Positions 18,051 through 26,076 of a stretch of DNA of 64,000 nt are shown here, in pieces. The notes beneath the pieces were generated by a model that did not search any database, was not told where the DNA came from, and worked only from the letters and a program-made list of their open reading frames with translations. The first letter of the stretch is position 1, and each line of letters starts with the position of its first letter. The stretch is from NCBI RefSeq assembly GCF_021611515.1, contig NZ_CP090960.1, forward strand, positions 1,178,001-1,242,000, in the 5' to 3' direction. The DNA is from Mariluticola halotolerans. Lineage in GTDB: Bacteria > Pseudomonadota > Alphaproteobacteria > Rhizobiales > Devosiaceae. The position numbers and the translations under genes were made by a program.

Positions 18051-19074
18051 GCGGCACACCCGAAAGGGTCGTGCCCGATATGGGCGGGCACGGCAGAAGC
18101 AACTGCTCGCGCCCCGCCAATTGCTCGATCTGCTGGACCAGCATGCGCGTTGCCACCCGGCCCATTTCCTCACGCGGAATGCTGAAGGAGGTAAACTGCC
18201 GCGCGCTGGTTTCAACGCGGAGGTGATTGCCCAGCACCACGATGGACAAATCGTCAGGAACGCGCAGATCCCATGCGCGGGCTAAAGCCTCGACCCGCAC
18301 CGCGTCGGCGAGTTCAAGAAAGAAGGCCACGGTCGCGCCGCTGTCGAGGATGGATTTCAAAAGAATTTCGGCGGGCTGGGTCACCTCGGGCAAATGCACC
18401 AGCCGGTTGTCATCGCCGACCGCCGAGATAAAACCGGCCCAGCGGTCATCACTCGATTCCACGCCATCGGATGGACCGACATAGGCCAGACGCTCATGAC
18501 CAAGAGCGAAAGCCTGCTCAACCAGAGAGCGCACCGCCCCAACATAGTCAGCGCCAACATAGGGCACGGGACCACCCGCATCGTCTCGCCGGCCGATGGC
18601 CACGAAGGGATAGTCTCCGGCGACCAGCTGGCCGAGCTCAGCACGATCGAACTGACGCCCGAGAATCAGGCAGCCATCGGCTAATCGCAGGCGCACATTG
18701 CCACCGAAAATTTTCTTGGACTGCCCCGCAGCGCCGGTCAGCAACAAAAGATCATAGCCCAGCTCTTGTGCCGCCTCCTCGATGCCGAGAAGGAATGGCG
18801 CGAAGAAGTCGGTCTGCGCGCTGGGGAACACTGGCTCATAGGTGAACACGCCCAGAATGCGGTTCTGCCCCTTCACCATCTTGCGCGCGATCGGGTCCGC
18901 CACATAGCCGGTCTCGCGGATGATCTTTTCAACGCGCTCACGGGTGGCCTGGGGAATGCGCCCCAACCCCTCAGGAATGCGGTTCACGACCAAAGAGACG
19001 GTTGCCTGACTGACGCCGGCCAACCGTGCAATCTCCTTTTGTGTCAGTCTCGCTTTCCGCATTCTGCCCCGCAT
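18043..19074 (-). CDS. LacI-family transcriptional regulator
   Basis: A 343-residue repressor. The N-terminal LacI helix-turn-helix is complete (LTQKEIARLAGVSQATVSLVVN), here at residues ~10-32, followed by the hinge-side TGYVADPIARKMVKG. The rest is a periplasmic-binding-protein-like effector domain. First gene of the operon running to 8518, so it is probably autoregulated with its targets. Two TTATACGTA boxes at 19098-19122 sit just upstream. The inducer is presumably the imported substrate or an early product. Confidence 0.9.
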   Translation of the reverse strand: MRGRMRKARLTQKEIARLAGVSQATVSLVVNRIPEGLGRIPQATRERVEKIIRETGYVADPIARKMVKGQNRILGVFTYEPVFPSAQTDFFAPFLLGIEEAAQELGYDLLLLTGAAGQSKKIFGGNVRLRLADGCLILGRQFDRAELGQLVAGDYPFVAIGRRDDAGGPVPYVGADYVGAVRSLVEQAFALGHERLAYVGPSDGVESSDDRWAGFISAVGDDNRLVHLPEVTQPAEILLKSILDSGATVAFFLELADAVRVEALARAWDLRVPDDLSIVVLGNHLRVETSARQFTSFSIPREEMGRVATRMLVQQIEQLAGREQLLLPCPPISGTTLSGVPHD

Positions 19075-19097
19075 CGAGTGTCGTTGTAATCGCCTGC

Positions 19098-19122
19098 TTA
19101 TACGTATTATCAGTTATACGTA
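19098..19122. promoter_or_regulatory. Duplicated TTATACGTA boxes, candidate LacI-type operators
   Basis: TTATACGTA occurs at 19098-19106 and again at 19114-19122, 16 bp apart. Each contains the palindrome TACGTA with the central CG typical of LacI-family operators. They lie 24-48 bp upstream of the regulator's ATG. Confidence 0.5.
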
Positions 19123-19586
19123 ACAGCACCGATTGGTTCCGTCAATATACTGTTTCTAACGCACGCTATTAGGAACTCCACATAGTCGTGCAACGCATGT
19201 CCAATAGTGACGGTGTCACCAATCGGCGAGAATATCAGATGACGGCTGACGCCAATCGGGCGTTCCTGTGCCGCATTCGTCAGATTCTCATGTTCTTTGA
19301 ACCATTCTTTTGCCAACTGCTTGGCCTGGGAAAAGGTAAAGACCGTTTCGCCATCAGCGGATAGAACATCGTCAGTTATACCTAGCCGATGTTAGCAATA
19401 CGTCCCTTCCTTCGTGCGGCACCTCGCCACCCAGTAGCAGCATGCGGCACGTTTTTGATAACCGACATGCCGCCCATAGTTGAGCAGGTTGAAGTAAGGT
19501 TGAGATCGGTATTTCAACTTCCTACGGATTGCAGGACTTGATAAATCCGGGCGTTTTACGGGTCTAGAGAGTTCCATTCTGCTCAC
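19110..19586 (-). pseudogene. N-terminal relic of a second tyrosine integrase
   Basis: From ATG 19586 the frame reads SSPAIRRKLKYRSQPYFNLL, then a GRHVGYQKR...YWVARCRTKEG segment, an in-frame TAA (19392-19394), and continues in the same frame: RLGITDDVLSADGETVFTFS, QAKQLAKEWFKEH, TIGHALHDYVEFL. This order matches the N-terminal arm domain of alphaproteobacterial integrases (PYFRSL...GYRR...WVAR...LGxADDxxxADGxxVLTFxQA...WF), as recalled. The catalytic part is missing; the match ends near 19150, beside the LacI promoter. It is unlike the island's own integrase, so it is a leftover of another element. Confidence 0.65.
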
Positions 19587-20590
19587 TAACTTTCGTTTGT
19601 TCGTAAGCTAACTGTGGCCGCACAACATGACATTGAGATGCTCCCCGGCGGACTTCTTCGCAGGCTCCTGTTTCCCTCAATCTTTAGTAAGTTCACATCT
19701 GATACCGCAGCCCGAATATCCCCTGACCACCCAATCCTCTGCAATGAATCTCATTCGCTTGCGATCAATGATCGTCTTTCGCCATGCATTTTCCCCGCCA
19801 ACCTCCCTCCCCGGCCCATGCACCGGCCTAGGGGTCTTGCCGTCAAGGCCGCGCCTTTTGGCGCGCCGCGCAGCGGGCGTAGCGCCTTGACTGCATGATC
19901 GGCCGGTGCAGCCTTTTAGGGAGAAGTTTGGTCTTCCGATGCTGGTTTTAGTGTTAGTCTTTGACGAAAAAGACGATGGATATAGCGCGCGATATCGCCG
20001 ATTTTCACACCGATATGGCCTGAGTTCTGCTGCGAATTGAGCCGGAATTTGGCGAGGATTCGCCATCGTTTGTGCCTTCTGCGACCAGGCCTTTTGGAAA
20101 GCTGCCAATGCCACTTTTCTTGGCCAATTGCGGTTTGCACCATGTTTTCAGGAAAGCATTCAAAGCATTAGTATCAAACACCTGCACATGGGCCTTCGGG
20201 ACATGTGCAGGTGCAACCCGATGTACAGAGCCGGTTTCAGGGTGGCTTGCACATCCGCCTTTTATCTTGCCCTCCTAAATGCATGCTTATCCCGTTGTTT
20301 TCTCATCCAAACTCGGGTCCATCTCAAGCCAACGTGGGTGTGGTTGGTCAATGCGAGGATGAGGCGATCCAGGCTTGTCCAGCCGGATAGCCTGGGGAAC
20401 GAGCTGGCTAGGCTTTAGGCGGTGACTTTGCCGGGCATTTGGCCACTACCCTGGACCTTGCTTGTGTCCTCTTTCGTCCCGCACATTGCCCTTGCCGTTT
20501 GAGTGTGTAGATTGAGATGATTGGCGTCAGGTTTTATGCTTTGATTTTGTTTTGAACATTCTCCCAGGTTTTGAAAGTCCCTAACCCCTC
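19587..20590. other. 1-kb stretch inside the island without a recognisable gene
   Basis: Several overlapping frames are open on both strands (for example 19677-20114 minus) but none resembles a family, has a ribosome site, or shows convincing composition. The stretch holds one strong hairpin (20179-20213). It probably is decayed mobile DNA between the catabolic and defence-like halves of the island. Confidence 0.45.
20179..20213. repeat. 12-bp perfect inverted repeat
   Basis: CACCTGCACATG (20179-20190) and CATGTGCAGGTG (20202-20213) flank an 11-nt loop. No T tract follows on either strand, so it is not a standard terminator. It may be a recombination or replication-linked palindrome left from a mobile element. 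Confidence 0.55.
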
Positions 20591-21517
20591 ATGATGAAGA
20601 CAGGTCTCGATCATATGCCGGACCGCAAGCAGCGCGAGCTGGCCCGGGCGCTCGACATCCTGCATGAGGAATTCGAGGACGCACTGAAAGAGGGAACAGC
20701 TGAGTTCAAGAAGAAGGGCCGGATCCTCAAGATCATTCTGTTCGGCTCCTATGCCCGCGGCGGCTGGGTGGATGAGCCGCATACGATGAAGGGCTATAAG
20801 TCAGACTTCGATCTTCTGATCATCGTCAACAACAAGAAGCTCTGCGAGTTCGCAGCCTATTGGTACAAGGCCAAGGATCGACTGATCCGGGACAAGCATA
20901 TCGAGACCCCGGTCAGCTTCATTGTGCACTCCCGGCGAGAGGTGAACACCTATCTTCGGGAAGGCCAGTATTTCTTCTCTGACATTCGCAAGGAAGGCAT
21001 TGTTCTTTACGAGCTCGATGACGAGCCGCTGGCCGAGCCGAAGCTGCTCTCGCCGAAGGATCGGTTGCGGGTGGCGAAGCGGCATTTTGACGTGCGATTT
21101 TCTGGCGCAAAAATGATGCTGGACACCTCGGTGCTGCAATTGGGTCAATCGAAAGATGACGACGTTTGGCGGAAAGGTGCAGCCTTTAGTCTGCACCAAG
21201 CAATTGAAGGTGCCTATTCCACCGTGCTTTTGACTTTGACCAACTACGGGCCCGCCTCTCACAACATCGCGTTCCTTCGTTCGCTGTCGGAGGAGCAGAA
21301 CCGACGGCTTGCTGAAGCATGGCCGCGAGACCAACAACGTTTTCGTGCCTGGTTCAACACGTTGAACGAAGCTTACGTGAAAGCGCGCTACTCAGAGCAT
21401 TACGAGATCAGCGAGGAAGCCCTCGTCTGGCTCGGCGAGCACACCGCCCTTCTCCACCAGCTCGTGGATATGGTGTGCCGCGAGCATTTGGAGAGGTTGA
21501 TGCAGGAAGCGGGATGA
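20591..21517 (+). CDS. Fused nucleotidyltransferase-HEPN protein
   Basis: A 308-residue protein. Residues ~45-80 hold a minimal nucleotidyltransferase signature: FGSYARGG (Gly52, Ser53) and KSDFDLLI (Asp72, Asp74). Residues ~155-305 are all-helical and HEPN-like, with RYSEH (Arg266, His270) where HEPN RNases carry R-x4-6-H; the spacing here is one short. In two-gene HEPN-MNT toxin-antitoxins, the MNT part AMPylates and silences the HEPN RNase; here both are in one chain. It sits just upstream of the nuclease-STAND genes, so a defence or addiction role is likely but unproven. No clear ribosome site; the ATG at 20615 is an alternative start. Confidence 0.75.
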   Translation: MMKTGLDHMPDRKQRELARALDILHEEFEDALKEGTAEFKKKGRILKIILFGSYARGGWVDEPHTMKGYKSDFDLLIIVNNKKLCEFAAYWYKAKDRLIRDKHIETPVSFIVHSRREVNTYLREGQYFFSDIRKEGIVLYELDDEPLAEPKLLSPKDRLRVAKRHFDVRFSGAKMMLDTSVLQLGQSKDDDVWRKGAAFSLHQAIEGAYSTVLLTLTNYGPASHNIAFLRSLSEEQNRRLAEAWPRDQQRFRAWFNTLNEAYVKARYSEHYEISEEALVWLGEHTALLHQLVDMVCREHLERLMQEAG

Positions 21518-21750
21518 CCGCTTTCGGCCCATTGCTGATCTTCGTACTTTGCACTTTGAATGACTGTGTCTGACACAAAGCGGAGAGTGTTGGCAGCTGA
21601 TCCAACGACATCGAGTCGCAGGTTCCAATGCGGATATCTGGCCAAAAAGAGTGCACCCCAACCCAAACTAGATAAAGTTTATCGTGAGAGGGGGTGGCGA
21701 AAATCGTAGTTGAGGTATTTGTTTTGAAATCTTGGGTTTTTGGATAAGAC

Positions 21751-22272
21751 GTGACAGAATTTTCCATCAAAAATGCAGCGATAACGCGCACAGGATTTGA
21801 TTACCAGGACCTCATCGGGATTGAAACTCTTGTCGAGTACTTTCGCGATCCGGATAAGTACGAATGGATCCAGCTGGAATCAGAGGACGGCGAGTTTGGT
21901 GCGCTGGACGACGTAGTTGCCGCGTTGCCAGACGGGACGTTCGAGCTTACGCAAGTCAAATTCACACCGCGACCGGATACTTACCCCCTTGGTTGGGAGT
22001 GGCTTCTTGAAAAGACACCAAAGGGCACCTCACGGCTGTATAAGTGGGCAACGTCGTTAAAGAGGCTATCGCTTAGTGGCAAGGTGAAGTCTGCTTGCCT
22101 CAGAACGAACCGGCGGCCAGATTCCGAGTTTGCAAAGTCTCTTGCCGGTGCGTTGGTCGATATGGGAGCTCTTGACGACTCCACTCGAGCCACCGTTGAA
22201 AAGGAGTTGGGCGGTGCCGCCGAGGCTGAGAGTTTTTTTCGAGCTTTGAGTTCAAGCACTCAGAGCCGATGA
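21751..22272 (+). CDS. Cap4/DUF4297-like nuclease domain, first frame of a broken STAND protein
   Basis: A 173-residue frame starting with GTG. RTGFDYQDLIGIETLVEYF near residue 13 and LDDVVAALPDGTFELTQVKF at 52-71 match the PD-(D/E)xK-type nuclease domain placed at the N-terminus of some bacterial NLR-like proteins. Candidate active residues are Asp54, Glu65, Gln68 and Lys70. After Phe-Phe near 22239 the frame loses similarity and ends at TGA 22270-22272. The natural continuation (FEFKHSEPMINRLEANL) is in the -1 frame and runs straight into the next gene. The ATG of that gene overlaps this stop as ATGA. Confidence 0.65.
   Translation: MTEFSIKNAAITRTGFDYQDLIGIETLVEYFRDPDKYEWIQLESEDGEFGALDDVVAALPDGTFELTQVKFTPRPDTYPLGWEWLLEKTPKGTSRLYKWATSLKRLSLSGKVKSACLRTNRRPDSEFAKSLAGALVDMGALDDSTRATVEKELGGAAEAESFFRALSSSTQSR
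22233..22266 (+). promoter_or_regulatory. Candidate -1 frameshift site: U7 slip plus hairpin
   Basis: In the frame of the upstream gene the bases read AGT TTT TTT CGA, so T TTT TTT (22233-22239) is in the X-XXY-YYZ phase. Three bases later GCTTTGAGT (22243-22251) pairs with ACTCAGAGC (22258-22266): nine pairs, one of them G-U, 6-nt loop. A GAGG lies seven bases before the slip. A -1 shift here joins the nuclease frame to the NTPase frame without a stop. The 3-nt spacer is shorter than usual. Loss of one T in a run of eight would explain the break equally well. Confidence 0.4.
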
Positions 22273-23411
22273 TCAATCGCTTAGAGGCAAACCTCCGCGG
22301 ACGGCTGGTTCCGTCATCTACGAACAGCGAAGGGTGGCTCCTCCTTCTCCACCAAGCAAGACGCTGGGCGTCGATACGAAACGAGCCGCGGCCGGACGGA
22401 AGGATCACGCACAATCATCTAGCGCAGATTATCACCCGAAAGAGACCGCAACCTCTTTCGCAGGACTTCCGTATCCCCGATGGGTATGAGCCACCCAGTC
22501 GCCCCTTTCATGATGACCTCATGAAGCGTGTGACCGATCAGCCAGGGATCTGGGCGCTCTGGGGTTCGCCTGGTCGTGGAAAGAGTACCTATCTGACCTA
22601 TGCGGTGAACGAACTGCATAAGCAAGAAGTGCCCACGATACGGCACCATTACTTCTTGTCGCTGGCTGACTCCGGCGACCGAAACTCCTTCGCGGACATC
22701 GCTTCGTCATTCATGGATCAAATGGTGGTTCGTTACCGAGACGCCGTGAAAGGACTTGAGGAGACTCCGACTGAATTGAGGAAATGGGTGGGCGCCTGTG
22801 GCGCTCATTTCGCTAAAAAGGGGAAGCCGTTCGTGGTTGTGGTCGACGGACTTGACCATGTGGCCAGGGAGTATGCTGATCTCAGCCAGATGAACCAACT
22901 TTTCAATGCCCTTCTTCCCTGCCCGCCTAACGTAACGGTGTTGGTCGGCACGCAAAGAGTCGCTGACAGCTGTCTGCCTCTTCGGTTGATCCAGCATGTC
23001 ACCAGTGAGTCGTGGATCGAGGTTCCGCAGATGGACCGCGATGCGGTTCAACGGTGGGTGGTCCTGCAGCACAAGGCCGGGCGGGTGTTGCTTAGCAACG
23101 TTCACTCGACTGAAACGGAACAACATGAACTCGGCGCGATTGGAGACGCGTTCTACGCTACCTCATTGGGCCACCCTCTACACTTGATATATTCATTCGA
23201 AGCGATGGTTCGACACGGACTTGCATTTTCGCCCGAAGAAATCGCACGCCTTCCCAGCTGTCCCGAGGGCGACATCCGAAAGTACTATGCTGGACTGTGG
23301 CGCGATCTGTCGCCTTCTGCGAAGCAGACCATCCACGCGATGGCTGGCTCCGGTTTCAGATGGACTGCGACGATGCTTTGGTCCACTCGACGAAATAGAC
23401 CATCTCCTTGA
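22269..23411 (+). CDS. STAND-type P-loop NTPase domain, second frame of the broken protein
   Basis: A 380-residue frame. Walker A is GSPGRGKST (Gly99-Thr107), Walker B is FVVVVDGLDH with Asp193. The following LLPCPPNVTVLVGTQR matches the sensor-bearing strand of STAND ATPases. Sequence before the ATG in the same frame also fits the family, so the ATG at 22269 may be internal to a longer protein or a re-initiation site. The last ~12 residues (after SGFRWTAT) are unrelated, and the frame ends at 23411; homology moves to the next frame at ~23374. In NLR-like defence proteins this domain oligomerises on sensing a phage protein and activates the N-terminal nuclease. Confidence 0.7.
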   Translation: MINRLEANLRGRLVPSSTNSEGWLLLLHQARRWASIRNEPRPDGRITHNHLAQIITRKRPQPLSQDFRIPDGYEPPSRPFHDDLMKRVTDQPGIWALWGSPGRGKSTYLTYAVNELHKQEVPTIRHHYFLSLADSGDRNSFADIASSFMDQMVVRYRDAVKGLEETPTELRKWVGACGAHFAKKGKPFVVVVDGLDHVAREYADLSQMNQLFNALLPCPPNVTVLVGTQRVADSCLPLRLIQHVTSESWIEVPQMDRDAVQRWVVLQHKAGRVLLSNVHSTETEQHELGAIGDAFYATSLGHPLHLIYSFEAMVRHGLAFSPEEIARLPSCPEGDIRKYYAGLWRDLSPSAKQTIHAMAGSGFRWTATMLWSTRRNRPSP

Positions 23412-26076
23412 GTTTCAGCGATCGGGCGTCGCACCGTTCCACGGCAGTTTGCTTGCCTTTGCAATGGAGCGGGATGATCACGCCCCATCATTTAGGGCTC
23501 TACTGCCGAAAATCGTGGAATGGCTAAAGAATGAAGCACCAAATTTCCAACGCTGGGGCTGGTATTGGATCATCAAGGCGCAGAATGGAGACGAAGGCGA
23601 CCTGCTTACCTGCACAACGCGCCAATGGGTCATAGACTCCCTTGTCGAAGGGTGGCCACCTGATCAGATCATTGAGATTCTTTCTCGGGCTGAGGAATTG
23701 GCCTTTTCGCACGATGACTATGTCCGCACCACCGAATTACGCGCCCTCAAAACACGGGTGGACAACGGCCCTGAGTTTCAAGTTCAGCAATTTGGTGACT
23801 TCTCGGAAGTGGCGATACGGGCTGCCTCCAACATCGAGAGCGTCGTGTTCTCGGCCGATCAGCTTGGCTCACTCGGCTCCGACGAGATTGTTACGCTTGT
23901 TAAGACGGTGCCAGATCGCACGTCAGATATAATCGAAGACGCCTTCGAAGAGCTGCGTCGGCGAGTTAATCTTTGGATAGAGCTTCGCCATCATCCTGAT
24001 CGTGATTTCGAACTCTTGGTCCGCCACTTTCTTGAGATCGCCGCAATATTTCCGCAGACGGAGTCCGCACGCGTAATTGAATTCCTCAAAGGATTTCGGG
24101 TCGACGCAGCACGAAACAGTTCCTTCAGGACATTTGTTTTTTGCCTTCGTAAAGAGCAGCGAGCCGATCTCCTCATCCAGGCGGCAAAGTCACTCAAGGC
24201 AAAGAATGATCTTTCCTGGCGATTTCACATTGAAGAGGCCCTCGTCATCGTGGCTTCTGCGACGGGACAAGATGTCTCCCGCACCTACTCACCACGCTCA
24301 AAGGTCAGCCCACTTCTTTCGTGTTGGCGCCATTTCCATAAATCGACAGACAAACAGCGCCAAACGAGCCTTCCAGACCCAAAAGGCCCGATCCGTAAGG
24401 ACTACGAATACGGCCGCAATCCAGATGTCGAAAGCTACTTCGTTTCTGTCTTCTTCACTGCACTTTCGAACTATCTCAATGGCCACGAAATCAGCGGCAC
24501 TCCTCCTGAAGGCTGGGTGGGAACGGTATTTCAATGTCTGACGACTTTGGCCAAAGATATCGCGGCGGGGCGCGCGCAGCTGTCTTTCGCTGCGCCTTAT
24601 TACGCCGCGCGTGAAATTGAGCCGGTTCGCCGCGGCAGTCTCGCGGACCCGGAGGGCACGCAGTATTTTTCCTTCGTTCATGCACTCCGTGAAATCGCGA
24701 TAGGGCTGCATGCCGTTAAAAGCCCGGCAGGTCGCGTGCTGAAAGTGTCTCCCGACGAGTTGCGCAGGGCTCGCGCTTCGAAACACTGGGATGAAGGTTC
24801 GTGGATGGCAGCACAAATCGAGAGCAACCTTCCACTGCTTGAATCTTCGCTGGCGCGGATCGCATTAGATGCGGCGGTGGCCGACGAGGCGCGGACTATC
24901 ACCGAATTCAACCAAAGGGCGGACCGATGGATCGAGCTTTCACAGTATGCGCTACTGTATGATCTGCCGGCGAAGTCTCTCCTCGCCCGAGCGGCCAGCT
25001 GTCTCATCGGTTATGGATGGCGAAAAGATCCTTGGATATATGATGTGCTCGATACTATCGAAGATATCCACGTGATGGCGGGTGTTGACGTGACTCCTTT
25101 GCTCGAGAAGATTGTCTCCATAGTCGAGCAGATTACAGAATTCACTGACGGCAAGGGCACAAATCACGCGAGAACCGCGCTCATCGAAACTGTCGCGCGG
25201 GTATGCCCTGAGCGGCTGATACATTTCTATTCGCATCATATCGCACAAGATGAGTACCACCTCGCAGAGGCCGTGCTGGAACAGCATATCAAGCTGGTCG
25301 ATTTCGCTACGCCCGACGTGCGTGCGCTAGCTCGAACTCTTGTCGAGTTCAAAGACATTGCCGCCCTCGGTAAGCGCGGCAATGCAGAAGCGAAGGCCCT
25401 TGCAAAGCAACAGGTTCGACTTCTGGGCGGAATGCCCACCGATCACACCTATCATCCTTCAAACAGCTCATCCGACATTTCGAGAGTCGACGCCCCTGAT
25501 GCGACGAAATACAAGGTGTCCGAGTTTGCAAAGCTGGTGGAGGATTTGGGAGACTATAGGATAGATTACAAAGACCAGCGAGCGGCGGCGAGGTTATGGT
25601 TGCATCACTGGGGCGCAAAAGGCCTCTCGAAACAGGCACTTGAGGCAATTCGTACATATTCTGATGGCGAAAGCTATTCCAGTAGTATCGCCGAGGAAGT
25701 GCTCAATGAGGCATTTGAAGTGAGCCTCGAGGTGGAGGAGCGCGAGGAGTCATACCGCTGGCTGGTTCGTGCCCATATCGCGCGTCATGGCTGGCAGACG
25801 AACTGGACCTCTGAGGAAGAGATCAATCGCCGACTTGAAGCCGCCGCAAAGCATTTCCCAGAAAGATGGAAGGAATACATTCGCGATACCTCCGACCGAG
25901 CTCCCTACTGGAAGCGCTTGGGCTATTCTTTTGCGATCGGTTTCCGCTATCTCGTGCGCTTTTTGCTCCTCGTCGGGCAGAAAGATCTGGCGATCAACCT
26001 GACGAAAAACTTCGTCGAGATCTTAGTATCCGAAGTCTCCGACCAACCTATCCCACCTTGCGCTTGGTTCAAATGA
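23374..26076 (+). CDS. Helical sensor region of the broken STAND protein, third frame
   Basis: About 900 residues of mostly helical sequence without transmembrane segments, starting FGPLDEIDHLLEFQRSGVAP, which continues the NTPase module. The frame is open from 23221, but codons before ~23374 are only a shadow of the NTPase frame. The first likely internal ATG is 23464. Regions rich in Leu/Ala/Glu repeat-like helices fit the long superhelical C-terminal sensors of Avs-type proteins. Its stop TGA (26074-26076) overlaps an ATG of the next frame. One base too many somewhere in 23345-23375 would explain the switch from the upstream frame. Confidence 0.6.
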   Translation, partial: CFGPLDEIDHLLEFQRSGVAPFHGSLLAFAMERDDHAPSFRALLPKIVEWLKNEAPNFQRWGWYWIIKAQNGDEGDLLTCTTRQWVIDSLVEGWPPDQIIEILSRAEELAFSHDDYVRTTELRALKTRVDNGPEFQVQQFGDFSEVAIRAASNIESVVFSADQLGSLGSDEIVTLVKTVPDRTSDIIEDAFEELRRRVNLWIELRHHPDRDFELLVRHFLEIAAIFPQTESARVIEFLKGFRVDAARNSSFRTFVFCLRKEQRADLLIQAAKSLKAKNDLSWRFHIEEALVIVASATGQDVSRTYSPRSKVSPLLSCWRHFHKSTDKQRQTSLPDPKGPIRKDYEYGRNPDVESYFVSVFFTALSNYLNGHEISGTPPEGWVGTVFQCLTTLAKDIAAGRAQLSFAAPYYAAREIEPVRRGSLADPEGTQYFSFVHALREIAIGLHAVKSPAGRVLKVSPDELRRARASKHWDEGSWMAAQIESNLPLLESSLARIALDAAVADEARTITEFNQRADRWIELSQYALLYDLPAKSLLARAASCLIGYGWRKDPWIYDVLDTIEDIHVMAGVDVTPLLEKIVSIVEQITEFTDGKGTNHARTALIETVARVCPERLIHFYSHHIAQDEYHLAEAVLEQHIKLVDFATPDVRALARTLVEFKDIAALGKRGNAEAKALAKQQVRLLGGMPTDHTYHPSNSSSDISRVDAPDATKYKVSEFAKLVEDLGDYRIDYKDQRAAARLWLHHWGAKGLSKQALEAIRTYSDGESYSSSIAEEVLNEAFEVSLEVEEREESYRWLVRAHIARHGWQTNWTSEEEINRRLEAAAKHFPERWKEYIRDTSDRAPYWKRLGYSFAIGFRYLVRFLLLVGQKDLAINLTKNFVEILVSEVSDQPIPPCAWFK

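Noticed and set aside
19677-20114. A 145-codon minus-strand frame inside the island
   Set aside because: Composition is Arg/Pro/Gly rich and changes character along its length; overlapping frames are equally open. No family recognised.
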